Below are positions 10,254 to 22,440 of a DNA stretch of 62,751 bases, piece by piece. The translations under genes were made by a program, and so were the position numbers. The number at the start of each line of letters is the position of its first letter. The first letter of the stretch is position 1. This DNA is from Cylindrodendrum hubeiense (Eukaryota > Ascomycota > Sordariomycetes > Hypocreales > Nectriaceae), in NCBI GenBank assembly GCA_014621425.1, contig JAANBB010000228.1, positions 1 through 62,751 of the forward strand, in the 5' to 3' direction. The notes beneath the pieces are model-generated. The model had not been told where the DNA came from and made no database searches. It worked only from the letters and a program-made list of their open reading frames with translations.

Positions 10254-13200
10254 ATGAACACAATGGCTTCCATCTCGAGAAGATACCGATCTTCTACGTC
10301 GGCCTCCAATCCGGCCAGCTCCAAGTCCCTCGAGATCCTCGACGGCCTGCTCTCTGGGCTCGTGAAAGACGCGACCCCCAATCAAAATGACGGATACCCC
10401 GAGATCCCTCGATTATCCAAGACCCTTCGACATATCGCCCAGCATATAGCTGCTTCAACGACCCCCGTCCATCAAAATGACTTTCGCCACGCCAACGGCT
10501 TCGAGCGCATCCTCAATGTGCTTCGTGTCTTCTCCGGCTACTACAACCCCGATAAGCGGAGCGACTCGGATATGCTGTCTTTCTTCAGGCTGCTTGGCGA
10601 ATCCCTGAACGTGCTTTCGGCAGCCCTAAAGGAACACTCCGGCAACCGGCGATTCTTCAGATATAAAGTTGAGGGTGGTGGCTGGGAAGCTCTAGAACAG
10701 ATCATCGCAAGCATTGGACTGGGTGGCGCTGAACCAGATGCGTGGATAAGCTGTCATGTTTTTGGAAAGCTGCTCGCTTTTGCCCTCAACGATGAAGGCC
10801 TTGACCTGCTTTGCCAGTCCATCGCCAAGGCCCTCCGTCCAGATACGGACAACTCTTCTTCTAATGAGGATGATGGGTCTGAGGCTGAGGAGCAATGGGA
10901 TTTGGTTTTGGCCAAGTCGGCCGAGAACATCGCACCAGGTGTGCGCGAAGTTATTAACTCCAAGGCTATACTGCGCCATCCGGAGATTCTGAGAGCCGTG
11001 GTCAGCTTCTGGACTGCTATCCCGCGACTGAAGAATGGGCCAGCCAGCCCAGCCGCGCTCCTTGTTCTCGAGACGATACAGTCTGTCATTTCTGTCTCAA
11101 TCTATAACCGGGCTGCCGTTCATTCAACGGGAGTCCTATCCCAGTTTCTCAGAGTCGTCTTTAGCCCTGATTCGGCATTGAGTCTTCCTGAGCGCGAAAA
11201 GGTCCTGGCCGTTTGCAAGATGCTCATGTTTTTGGGCGTCAACCAACCCGCAGACACCCAATTCTTGCTTTCATCGCCAAGTCCCGAGGCATCTGAATTT
11301 TGCCTACAGATGGCAGCCAAGTACTCTGGGCCGCCCTTCTTCCAATTCGACCTTTCATTAAACGGCCACTCCTCCCTTGAACTCTCTAGCCTTGGCCGTT
11401 CATTCCCACCCCAGTCAAGTGGTGGATATACCTTCACAGCCTGGATCCGGGTAGATAGCTACGACCCTACCGCACACACCACCATCTTTGGCGTGTTTGA
11501 CTCCACACAGTCCTGTTTCTTGTTGATGTATCTTGAGAGAGACACCCACAACTTTATTCTGCAAACCTCTGTGTATTCTAACAAGCCTAGCATTCGGTTC
11601 AAGTCAGTTGAGTTCCGAGAAAACAAGTGGTATCACATAGCCATTGTCCATCGGCGGCCAAAGACTATGACTGCCAGCAAGGCGTCCCTCTATGTCAACG
11701 GCGAATTTTCCGAACAGATTCGCTGCAACTACCCCCATGCACCCCCACTATCGAACGGAACCAACGAGAGCTTTGCTTCCTTCAACTCGAACCAGAATAA
11801 GAACAATCCGGTCCAAGCCTTCTTGGGAACCCCCAAGGACCTTTCAAACCAGATCGGGCCTGGCCTTGTTTTTTCGAGATGGTCACTTGCTTCTGCTCAC
11901 CTTTTCGAAGACGCATTGAGTGACGACTACTTGGCCGTCCACTATGGTCTCGGACCTCGGTACCAGGGCAACTTCCAGGATAGCTTGGGAGGGTTTCAGA
12001 CATATGAAGCATCAGCAACTCTGGGTCTGCGAAATGAAATTGCCCATCCAGGAAAGGAAGAGAATTCTGATATTCTCAGAGCGATCCGTGATAAGGCCAG
12101 TTCATTGCTCCCAGAGTCCAAAATCCTCCTGAGCATTCTCCCTTCGGCTACGTTCCCAGAGAACGTCCAGTACCTCGACACAGGGCTTTTGCGCTCAATG
12201 CCAAGGAACTGTTCTCGCAACCTTTTCCGAACATCCAACCAAGAGGGTTCGCCCTTGGCCATCAATTGCGCTGTCCCATGTCTCCCCGATACGTTGTTTA
12301 GGGCACAAGGTCTGGCATCATTCCGAGGTAGCCCAATCGTTGCTGCTCCGTCATACCTTGATGAGAATCTATGGCGTCTGGCTGGCTTCACCCCCTTGGC
12401 GTTGAAACTTTTCGAGAGGGCGTCATCAGCAGATGAGACCGTTCGTGCCGCTGAAATGTTGTTCCACTGCATCCGCCAGAGTTGGAGAAACAGCGAAGCC
12501 ATGGAGAGAGATACTGGTTATGGAATCTTGGGCATGCTGCTACGAGTGAAGCTGGGATATGGCAACAGCGGCCGTAATGATGCCACTGTGACTCGACTCC
12601 CCATTACCAACGAGGAACGAGATAGACTGGCATTCCAGCTTCTCAGCCTAATTCTTGGGTTCGTTGGATACAACCATGCCGACCCTATCGAATCATTCAT
12701 CATCAACCCTCTTGCCTACCGGACTTTACTTATTGATTTGGACATCTGGCGCAAGTCGGCGCCGCGTATCCAGGAGCTGTACTACAAACAGTTTATCACA
12801 TTCGCAGTGAAGAGCAAGTACCATGGGTTTAATAGCCGGAGGCTGATTCGGATGAGTAAGTATGCCCTCAACCATACATCCTGTATCGGCACTGACACGA
12901 ACTGTAGGAATTGTGAAGAGACTATTAGATGCCATGAAAGGTGAAGTGGTGTCAGAAGATACGGTGCCCCATTTTATGGGCGCGTTTGAAGTTCTGGTCA
13001 AGTCAAATTTCAGCCAAGAGGTCATGAGGTCTCTGGCGCTGTTCATCACATACGCATTCCACTCCCCAATCTCCTCACTGTCGCGAACACCACGACCTCT
13101 GTCAGCAATATCAAGGTCTAGCACTCCGGGCCCGACGAAGAGAACCCCTATCGACGCTACGGTGGGTAGCAATTCGCCGTCTGGGTTGAGGTTCTTCACG

Positions 13201-16200
13201 AAGAAGCAGCTTGGTGTCAAGGTATTGAGCATGTACTCTCGCATCTTGTGTGAGAACGGCAACACTACTCATATTAAGAAATTCGCCCGGACAGTGACCA
13301 ATAAGGTGAGAACAAGTCTGATTACTAGTCTGCAGTTTGCATACTAACACTTCAAAGTGGCTCCTGTACTTGATGGCAGAAAATGACCCTGAAGTTGTTG
13401 TCCATGGTTGCAAGATCCTTGCTCGACTTTTGATAGTCCATGGATCGACCTACACCGCAAAATTCGCCGGCAAGTCTGGTGGCTTCACCATCATGGCGAG
13501 CCGGCTTAAAAGGTTCTGGGATATGCCGACCTTGTGGCCAATTTGCTTTAGTATATTGTTCGGTTATGATGTTGCCGAAATCGACTTTGACAGGAACTTT
13601 GACTTCTTTAGTCTCCTGGATATTTTCGGCAATCGCAAAGTTGTCTACCCAGACTCATTAGTGGTTGTCACGGCGATGTTGCAACATGGCCTGAAAGACG
13701 TGATGAGACACCAGGATGATCCAGATTCTCCAGCAAGCAATATGGGCCCGTCCAATGCCTTGAAGAAGCAGCCTTCTACTCAGGATATCCGACCGCGGGC
13801 AAGTTCCATGGACCTTGCGACCGCGCTCGAGACTCGATGTACGTGAAGCTCAGTGACACAACCTTGCTTGACTAACCGATATTAGTGAATTTTACAAGAG
13901 ACAGTGAGCGCATAGTGAGCCACGCAGGTGTATTGCACACGGTGATTCGTTTCCTGCTCGACCTCCATGCGCGGTCAACTGAATTCCGTGACTTCGCCTT
14001 GAATTCGGATTGGTTGAGGCAATTGCTCGCTGCCCTGTATCCCATCATCGTCAGCGCCGATGCTGTGACACCGGAGACTGAGCTGAACTCTGGGGACTCG
14101 GCACTCACCTTCGAAGGGACCGATGTCATTATCCGCCCGGTTGGCGGCAGCGCCTCGGCAACACCAATTGTGCGGACAAGCAGCGTTGACCCAGTTCCAT
14201 CTCCCCAGTCAACGCCCCCGAAAGGCACGCCTCTTCGCAGAGCATCGTCATTTATCCTTCTCACGGCCCATAGATCGCCGCTTGGCCCAAGCCCAGCCCG
14301 CTTGAACCCGGCACTGTCGCCGCAGAAGAGAGCACCAAAGCAGAAGCCTAGCAGCGAGATTCTGGAAGGGCTTGTGGAACTCGTTGTGAGCGTCTTCATG
14401 GATCAGCTGCTCGCCCGCAAGGAATTTCCTGGGTTTGGCCTCTTCACCAAGGTCCCGCCAGGCTTCCAGGAGCATCAAGCCTATTTTGAGTCTTACATCC
14501 TGAGAAACGTGATTGCGCAGCTCACCAGCAATATTCAACTCAACCAAAAGGCAATCTGTGAGCCTCGAATCATCACAAACCTTGCCAGGTTCTGTCTCCA
14601 CATGTCCGAGGCAATCTTTGAGGGATGGTTCATGAATGGAGCCGAGACCATGATTGAGTTCATTGGTATGCTTTTAGAGTTCCTGCAGCGAGCCGATATC
14701 GCTAGCCTGAAGAGTGTACGACTCTGCAGTCAGGCTGTGGCCATGGTCCGCAGCTGCCTACTGAGGATCATTCTGTTGAGGTTATCCGATTTGGATAATC
14801 CTCAGACCACGGAAATCGAGGCAAGCGAGTTCATGAACAAGATCGTGTACTGGCAAATGTCTATTCTGGGCTGTTTCTCTTCCGAGGATGACTACCTCAA
14901 GCTCTTTTGGTACCAGCTTTACACAAAGTTGACGGACGACAAAAAGACGATTCGGCTAGCTGCAGCAAACTTCCTGCGCATAATTCTGGTGCAGAAGCCT
15001 GACGAATCCGCCAATCTGATTCGCTCATGCATGTCCCCGGACCAGAAGCAGTTGTCAAAGGACTTCCAGAAGCTGACTGGCGTGGACGACGAATCGTTTT
15101 TGGAGTGGGTTGACAAGCATCGCCCCTCTTTGGATGTCCTTTTCTTTGGTGGCATGTCAAAGACGTGGGAGGACTTCGTCAGTGCAGAAAACAGTCGCAC
15201 TGCTGAGACAGCCAAAAACCGGGTGTCCAAGCGCAAGGAGAAGCTTAAAGCATGGCACGCCGAGAATATCAACACAGACAAGATCATGGTCAGTCATGAC
15301 ATCGGCAACAGTGCTTGGATGAAGAGCATATACAACTCAGAGTACTTCAAGTATCAGCGCATCATGCAGGATCAACAAGATGACTTGGTCTTCCTAAGCT
15401 CAGGCTATAAGAAGATGGAGCGAGATTTGAGGCGACCCGGTGCTGTGCTCAGCGAGCCAACGCCGTCTAAATGGAAGCTTGATCGAACCGAAGGGCGAAA
15501 CCGGATGCGACTGAGAGTGCTCCCTGACTACAGCATGAATATCGACGAGTACCAGCCAAAGCGAAAGACAAGTGAGATCATGCAGTCACTGCGGCTGAAT
15601 ACCTCGGCGAGCCCAGTTCCTTCGGTCGTAACGAGTGCGGTTTCGCCATCAGTCAAGACAGTTTCCTCCAATATTTTGGAAGGCACCGACACAGCACAAT
15701 TCAGTGAAGAGCCGGATTCATCCACAGACCAAACAAGCTCTGGGGTTTCCCCCGAGGAGGACTTTGAGCTTGTGGATGATCCAAACGACCCCAACGAGGG
15801 AGACGAAGGCTTTGAAGATAAGAACCGAAAGGTAATGCGCCGGCTAGAGCATGGGGACCAAGTGCAAGCAGCCTACAACATTTCCCGCATCGTTGGACTG
15901 GAAGCTTGTGAAGGCATTCTCATAATAGGCAAGGATGCATTATACATGATGGACAACGTCTTCCAGTGTGCGAACGGGGACATTGTAAATGTGTGGCAGG
16001 CACCCCCTGAGGAACGCGACCCGTTTTCTCAGATCGTCACCGATGCGAAGACATCCGAGAAGCGACAGATTGCTGGACTCAACGACCAAGAGTCGAGGCA
16101 TTGGCGATGGCATGACGTGATCAGTATATCGAAACGCCGATTCCTCTTCCGCGATGTTGCTATTGAGGTATTTTTCACTGATGGACGGAGTTACCTGTTG

Positions 16201-18354
16201 ACCACGATCAATCCGACTCTGCGTGATGAGCTGTTCGTCAAGATGCTCAACAAGGCCCCCCATACGAGTGGTGCCAACGCACTGCCAAACCCCGAGGATG
16301 GTTGGCGGCTCGAGGCACTGAAGGTCTTTGACGAATCGCCGCAAGGATTTGGATCGAAGTTCGGCACCTTCTTTAATTCGTCACCATGGAATCCCATGAT
16401 GAAGCGATGGCAGAGAGGCGAGATCTCCAACTTTCATTACTTGATGATGGTGAACACCATGGCTGGACGCACTTTCAATGATCTCACTCAATATCCAGTC
16501 TTCCCCTGGGTATTGGCCGACTACTCTAGTGACGACCTGGATTTGGAGGATCCAGCAACATTCCGAGATTTGTCCAAGCCGATGGGTGCGCAGACACCAG
16601 GCAGAGTTTCAGGGTTCGCTGAGAGCTACGAAGCACTGGAAGAGATTGGAGAGATACCGTTTCATTATGGAACGCATTACTCCTCAGCCATGATCGTTTC
16701 TTCGTACCTGATCCGCCTGCCACCTTTCGTGCAGTCCTACATCCTGCTCCAGGGAGGAAGCTTCGACCACGCAGACCGCCTGTTCCAGTCGATTCCGGAT
16801 GCGTGGAATTCAGCCTCAAGTAGGAATAAGGCTGATGTGAGAGAGCTCATCCCTGAGTTCTTTTGCCTGCCCGAGTTCCTGACAAACATTAATGGTTACA
16901 ATTTTGGCAACCGGGAAAGCAACGGTGTCAAGGTTGACCATGTTGAACTCCCCCCATGGGCCAAGGGCGACCCGAGAATATTTATTGCCAAGCACCGAGA
17001 GGCACTGGAGAGCCCGTATGTCAGCGAGAACCTGCATAAGTGGATCGATCTGGTCTTTGGATTCAAGCAGCGTGGAGAAGCTGCCGTGGAAAATCTGAAT
17101 GTGTTCCATCATCTGTCGTACCGAGGTGCTACGGACTTGGATAGCATCACTGATGCAAAAGAGAGAGCTATCATGGCTGGTGTGATTCATAACTTTGGCC
17201 AGACACCGCATCAGGTGTTTGTGAAGTCTCACGTGGCCCGTGAACATGCACGCTGCCCAGTTCGCCGACTTGATACCGGCATCTTTTCACTCGCATGCCT
17301 GCCAAACCCACTCCTAGGTAAGTCACATCCGCATCGGACTTTGAAGAAGATCAACTCATGCATGCAAACAGAGAGCCACGAGCGCGTGTCGACGTTGATA
17401 TATGCCCCAAAGCTGGACCGGCTCCTATGTGCTTCCGCCTTCCGCCTGAATCTCCCGTCATATGACAAGTTCCTGGAATGGGGATATGCCGACAACAGCA
17501 TCCGCTTCTTCATCAGCGACAACCGAAAGGTAAAGCGCCATTACATCCCTGACTATGGCCGCTCCGCTAACTCCCGAAAGCCGGCTGGCCTCTTCGAAAA
17601 CCTCCATATTGGACAGATTTCGTGCGCGTGCTTTGCCGATTCCAAGACGTTGATCACCGCGGGTGAAGATTGTGTCGTTTCGGTCTATGCGCTGCAATCA
17701 CTTCCAGGTAAACCAGTGGAACTCCTACCGAGGTCAAGCCTGTTTGGACACAAAACGCCGGTCACCACAATTGCGGTGAGCAAAGCCTTCAGCACCTTCT
17801 TGACGGTGTCTTCAGACGGACAAGCGTTCCTGTGGGATCTCAACCGGCTGTCATTTATCCGCAAGCTGCCATTGGTACGCCCGGTGGAGTGTGCTCGCAT
17901 CAATGACATCTCAGGCGAGATCCTCCTCTGCTCCGGGCCAAATGTGCTCTTGTACACGCTCAACGGCACGCTTCTGCTCGACCAGAACCTCTGCTTCGAA
18001 CAGGACGACTATATCCACTCGTGCGCCTTCTACGAGGGTGCAGGAAACGAGTGGCTGGAGAGCTACCTCATCTTCACAGGACACAAGCGTGGACGAGTCA
18101 ATGTCTGGCGCAGGAGCATGATTGGCGGTAAATGGACGCTGGAGTTCATGAGGAGGCTGGATCATGTGGACTACAAGAACGAGAGCGGTGCGAACACTGA
18201 GGCGGGGATGACGTGCATCACTCCAATGCCGACGTGCATCTACACGGGAGATGACGATGGTCGAGTTGTAAGTTCCGTCCCACGAGTCTTCCGCATTTAG
18301 ACCGCAACTGACACATTCTAGTATGAGTGGAATTTCGTGACCAGGGACAGATAG
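10254..18354 (+). CDS. BEACH domain / WD40 protein (Lyst-neurobeachin, yeast Bph1 type)
   Basis: Six exons are proposed: 10254-12855, 12908-13305, 13358-13838, 13886-17317, 17372-18267 and 18322-18354. All joins keep the frame and give 2613 residues. The N-terminal part is helical-repeat-like. A concanavalin A-like/LamG domain lies near residues 360-570, a PH-BEACH domain starts near 1800, and the BEACH domain starts near 2010 (NTMAGRTFNDL...QYPVFPW). WD40 repeats run to the end. Such proteins regulate vesicle and vacuole membrane traffic and lysosome-related organelle size, and act peripherally on endomembranes. Intron 2 has a textbook TACTAAC branch site. The 54-bp intron 4 is a multiple of three without a stop, so its retention would insert 18 residues. 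The last coding exon is only 10 codons plus the stop. Confidence 0.93.
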
Positions 18355-18758
18355 AGTCTAGCCCTCCCAGCTAGAACGACCGTACAGAGTAGTCATCGTC
18401 AATTCTCGATTTGACAGGTCTCCGTGAGAGCGTTGCTGCGAGAGTGGGAAGAGCTGGAGGGAAGCGTGGTTTTTGGGTGTATCAACCTTGGGCGTTGAAG
18501 TGGCATCTGCATGTTAGAACTGGAGGTGAGAGAGAGCGCATATAAATAGCGGGTACTCTGTGTGGTGCTTTGTATGGATTGTAGGAGCATCATGGAAAAG
18601 ATTTGTAGCGTCAATTGCTGGATGGACCTCGGTTGTCCTTGTCCTTGTCCTCTGTTCTATCCTCCTCTGCTGTCTTCAACGCCGTAGTTTGTACAATGTG
18701 TGCCTTTCGCCGTCTCCCACGAGCGTTGGCGTCGGTCCTTTCCCACAGACAGCACTGT
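18355..18758. other. Convergent intergenic gap, 404 bp
   Basis: This holds the 3' flanks of the BEACH gene and the complex I subunit gene. It contains a plus-strand TATAAATA at 18541-18548, which is unexpected between two convergent 3' ends. No ORF is supported. Confidence 0.5.
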
Positions 18759-19062
18759 TTACTCGTCATCGTAGCCGGTGAGCTGTTTCCGGGGACCTGT
18801 CGGGACTGGAAGGTTCATGTTAGATTTCCCGCTTGTCTCCCACTTCAAGGTCAGGATTGGGGCACTACGCACCAGGGTAGGTAACGGGGACCGGGGGCGC
18901 ATCAATATCGCCGAAGTAGTGTCGGATCGGGGGCACAATGGGCATGGCGACGGGGCCGGCGGCGCCGATGATGACGGACCAGAAGAGGGCCGGACGTTCG
19001 CGGGCAGCCCAGCGGCAGTACTTGAGGGGGGTGGCCCAGAAGAGGGGCGCGGCCGACGACAT
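18759..19062 (-). CDS. NADH:ubiquinone oxidoreductase 9.5 kDa subunit
   Basis: Two exons, 19062-18873 and 18805-18759, with a 67-bp GTGCGT...CCAG intron, encode 78 residues, the usual size of the fungal 9.5 kDa subunit of respiratory complex I. Conserved features are FWATPLKYCRWA near the N-terminus, the hydrophobic segment PALFWSVIIGAAGP, the following VPPIRHYFGD, and the end GPRKQLTGYDDE supplied by exon 2. The product is a small accessory subunit in the inner mitochondrial membrane, with a single membrane span and no cleaved presequence. A possible 5' UTR intron ends at a TTGCAG just upstream of the ATG. The divergent neighbour is WBP1, 699 bp away. It is easily missed because the ORF is short and split. 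Confidence 0.9.
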
Positions 19063-19761
19063 GATGGGCAAGATCCTGCAACGGGACAGAGGGTCAGCAA
19101 GGCAGGGCGTGGAGGGTGCCGGGGCTCGGGGGGCGTACTCAATTGGCGGCGGAGATGTCGTGGGATTCTTGTCGTGGTGTTGATGGACTGGAGACGACCT
19201 CACGAGAGGCTCCCTGGGCTCGGTCCAATCGCAGGAGCGGAAAAACCAAGCCGCGGGAGTTGGATAATCCGCAGCGACGGGAGTGGCGCTAAGCCTGATC
19301 GGGGACATGCCAGATGCCGCAAGATGCCAGCTTCTGGGCTGGCTATGTTTCTAAATTAGGTTCAAGACTGTGGAAGCATCAATGGGTGATGCATGATTTA
19401 TCCTGATGACTCGGGATAATATAACTTTCTGTCATGGAGGAGAATTGGGGGATAATGGTGATTCTCCCCTTATATCGTGCAACTTGGAGCCAGTTAGTTG
19501 GCATAATGCATCCTAAATAGGTCTAGCGCTCACGCCCTGGAATTTGGACTTCTTTCTCAAACACGTCTTCCTAGACGGACGCGCAGCCAAATGTGGCAGC
19601 CCCACACTGGCTTGGCAAGGCTACGTATCCCTCAACGCAAGCTCACCAAGCTCCCCCAAAGCTGTCCACGTTTGCGTCTGCGTATACAGCGTCCTGCTCC
19701 CCAGAGACGCAATCGCAACCGCACCACAACCCAATCTTTTCGCGATCAATCACAGCCCAAG
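19063..19761. other. Bidirectional promoter between complex I subunit and WBP1
   Basis: A 699-bp head-to-head gap feeds the complex I subunit on the minus strand and WBP1 on the plus strand. The last 150 bp before WBP1 are C-rich on the plus strand, like a fungal leader. No separate gene is supported. Confidence 0.5.
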
Positions 19762-21352
19762 ATGCGGTCGCTCGTGAGTTTCGTGCTGCTGCTCTTTACC
19801 GCCCTGGTTTCGGCCCTGAGCTCTTCCGGCACCCGTCTGCTGGTCGTGCTGGACGCCGTCGAGGAGAAGGATGCGTACTCCACCTTCTTTACCGACCTCG
19901 TTGGTAAGAAAGACGACTGCCAATGTGTTGTTGACGCATTGGTGTTTTGCATCCGAGACCACTGGGCTGACATTTGCGATAGAACGAGGATATGAAATCA
20001 CCTACGAGACGCCCAAGAGCGAGGGTTTGAGTCTGTTCGAGCACGGCGAGAGGAACTATGATCACCTCATCTTCTTGCCCTCCAAGATCAAGGGTTCGTT
20101 ACTACCCGCGTCGCCTCGTTTCTGCGACTGTGCTGCAGTATCCGTCGTTCATCATGCTAACTGGACACAGGTCTCGGCCCCAACCTGACCCCCAACATCC
20201 TCCTCGACTTCATCAACGCCGAGGGCAACATCCTCCTGACCATGTCCTCGACTCACTCCGTCCCGAGCTCGCTCGTTGCTCTGCTCTCCGAGCTCGACGT
20301 CACCCTGCCCTCTGAGCGAACTGGCTCCGTTGTCGACCACTTCCACTACGACACCATCTCCGCCGCCGAGTCCCACGATGTCCTCGTCCTCAGCTGCCCC
20401 CCGAACGTCCGACCTGGCCTCAAGGACTACTTCCAGCTCCCCGGCACAGCCCTGACTTTCCCCCGCGCTGTTGGCCACGTCCTTGGGTCTGGACCTCTCC
20501 TCACCCCCATCCTGCGAGCTCCTCCCACGGCCTACAGCTACAACCCCAAGGAGCAGGCCGATGTTGTTGACCCTGAGGACCTCTTCGCTGCTGGAAAGCA
20601 GTTGGCCCTCGTCTCCGTCATCCAGGCTCTCAACTCGGCGCGCTTCACCATTCTGGGCTCCGCCGAGATGCTTGAGGACAAGTGGCTCGAGGTCCAGGTT
20701 GCCCGACCCCAGGAGAGGCCCCAGTACACGAGCAACCGCGAGTTCTGGACTAGCCTCACGGCTTGGACCTTCAAGGAGCTGGGTGTCTTGAGAGTCAATA
20801 GCATCGAGCACCACATTGTTGGCGATGATGAGATCAACCCTGGTCTCTACCGGGTCAAGAACGATGTGGTAAGTGTCCTATGCCTCTTCTCTGCCCCCAG
20901 TCCATGACTAACTTGCATTATAGGCATACAAGATCTCCATCTCCGAGTACGCCTGGCGACGCTGGGTACCTTTCACTGTTCCCCAGGGTGATTCTCTCCA
21001 GCTCGAATTCTCCATGCTTTCTCCCTTCGAGCGCCGTGATCTCGTCGCTGAGTCCGAAACCCACCGCGAAACCATTTTCACCACCAACTTCACCCTGCCC
21101 GACCAGCACGGCATCTTCAACTTCAAGATCAACTACAAGCGACCCTTCCTTACTAGCCTCGAGGAGAAGAACACCGTCAGCGTCCGCCACATGGCCCACG
21201 ACGAGTGGCCTCGCAGCTACGTCATCTCTGGAGCCTGGCCCTGGTTGTCTGGTATCGGTGTTACTGTTGTTGGTTTCGTGGCCTTCAGCGCCCTGTGGAT
21301 GTACAGCCAGCCCGTCAAGAAGACCTCGGCTGGTGCGAAGAAGACTCAATAA
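19762..21352 (+). CDS. WBP1: Oligosaccharyltransferase subunit WBP1 (OST48)
   Basis: Exons 19762-19903, 19983-20093, 20171-20868 and 20924-21352 join in frame to 459 residues, matching the 430-460 usual for WBP1/OST48. An N-terminal signal peptide (about residues 1-18) is followed by the GTRLLVVLDA...YSTFFTDL start typical of the family. A long lumenal domain and one C-terminal membrane span (about 415-435) follow. The tail ends in KKTQ, a dilysine ER-retrieval signal as in yeast Wbp1. The protein is an essential non-catalytic subunit of the ER complex that transfers glycan from dolichyl diphosphate to Asn-X-Ser/Thr. Intron donors are GTAAGA, GTTCGT and GTAAGT. Confidence 0.95.
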
Positions 21353-21668
21353 AGGTGATATGGATTTGGGAAGGCGGAATGTACAATGTTTTGAGAGACG
21401 AGGGGCTTATGGATGAGCACTCGTATGTAGAGTAAGGGCAAAAAGTGGAATGACATAGATGCGCATTTTCTCGTCTTCAGTATCAAATTGGTTTTCATGA
21501 AATTTAGATTCAATGTGCCATCACTTCTGGTCTTCAGGGGATCCTCGGCATTGGTTATGGATTCATTTATTGTGTTCCTCTGGTAACTAAAAAGCAGGAC
21601 TGCTAGCCTATTTGATGAAGATTTATCTTCAGTCACGCCCCAGTTCAAGATACAAGAAAGTGATGCCC

Positions 21669-22025
21669 TCAGATTAGCTCTCTTGGGTTCTCAATGACAA
21701 CCCGCGATGTGAACCGAAGTCCTCGCAAACACCACAAGGATGAATGCCACCGCTGCTGTCTGCAAATTTGGCTTTTTGGTCCTGCATCATCACCGGGCAT
21801 TTTCTTGTATCTCGAGCGCTTCCTCCTATGACCTCCACGACCTGGATCGAGCTCAGCCTGCTCCGATTGAAAACTATAACATTTGTGAATCACAAGCATC
21901 TCACAAGCCCGCAAGCACCACCTCCCTCCTGCTAGTCTCTGGCACCCGAAGGAGCCGTCGTCGAAGCGGGAGGGAGAGGAGTTGTGGGTGAGAGACGACT
22001 TCTTCGTGTGTTGGGTGTCGGTCAT
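21669..22025 (-). CDS. Possible small hypothetical gene on minus strand
   Basis: An open frame from the ATG at 22025 starts with MTDTQHTKKSSLTHN and runs 118 codons. It is not recognised. It is considered because minus-strand DNA upstream (22026 to about 23200) is pyrimidine-rich like a fungal leader and contains a good 3' splice signal (CTAAC then CTCTAG near 22219). Two tiny upstream ORFs precede the ATG. Coding quality fades after about residue 27, where a GTGCCA donor could end exon 1, so the true product may be spliced differently. It overlaps the 3' flank of WBP1 head-on. It may instead be a non-coding transcript. Confidence 0.28.
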   Translation of the reverse strand: MTDTQHTKKSSLTHNSSPSRFDDGSFGCQRLAGGRWCLRACEMLVIHKCYSFQSEQAELDPGRGGHRRKRSRYKKMPGDDAGPKSQICRQQRWHSSLWCLRGLRFTSRVVIENPRELI

Positions 22026-22262
22026 TGCGGCTATGTGAGACTCGACATTGTTGTGGGTGACAGAGGGGAAAGGGAACTCGGCCTGCTCAGATTTCTGTTC
22101 TTGGGAGGGTCACGCTCGCGGAGGGTGGTTTCAACAGAAGCCAACCCTAAGGAATCACCAAACTCTGGTGAGCGTTATCCTCATTGCAGGTGTGATGATG
22201 GGACAGGGAGAGAGGATCTAGAGGTTAGCAGAGGTTAGCAACCAGACACAAAGGAGAAAACA

Positions 22263-22332
22263 GCCAGACGCCCAACTCCCAACGCCAGACTCCTGACACG
22301 AGAGAGCCAGACGCCCAACGCCAGACTCCTGA
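22263..22332. repeat. Imperfect direct repeat (GCCAGACGCCCAAC / GCCAGACTCCTGA)
   Basis: Two copies of a composite unit of about 35-43 bp occur side by side; the first has an extra TCCCAAC. The sequence is low-complexity and no coding role is seen. Confidence 0.75.
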
Positions 22333-22352
22333 GCAAAGCCCTACCGATATTT

Positions 22353-22440
22353 CCATATTGATGTTTCCCATATTGATGTTCCCCATATTGATACTCCCCA
22401 TATTTATATTTCCATATTGATACTCCCCATACCGATATTG
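22353..22440. repeat. 15-bp minisatellite, about six copies (CCATATTGATRYTCC)
   Basis: Units begin at 22353, 22368, 22383, 22398 (14 bp), 22412 and 22427, with small differences. It is strikingly AT-rich compared with its surroundings. On the minus strand each unit contains ATATGG. Confidence 0.9.

Noticed and set aside
18778..19359. 193-codon plus-strand ORF over the complex I subunit
   Set aside because: Antisense to a short two-exon gene whose protein is clearly recognisable.
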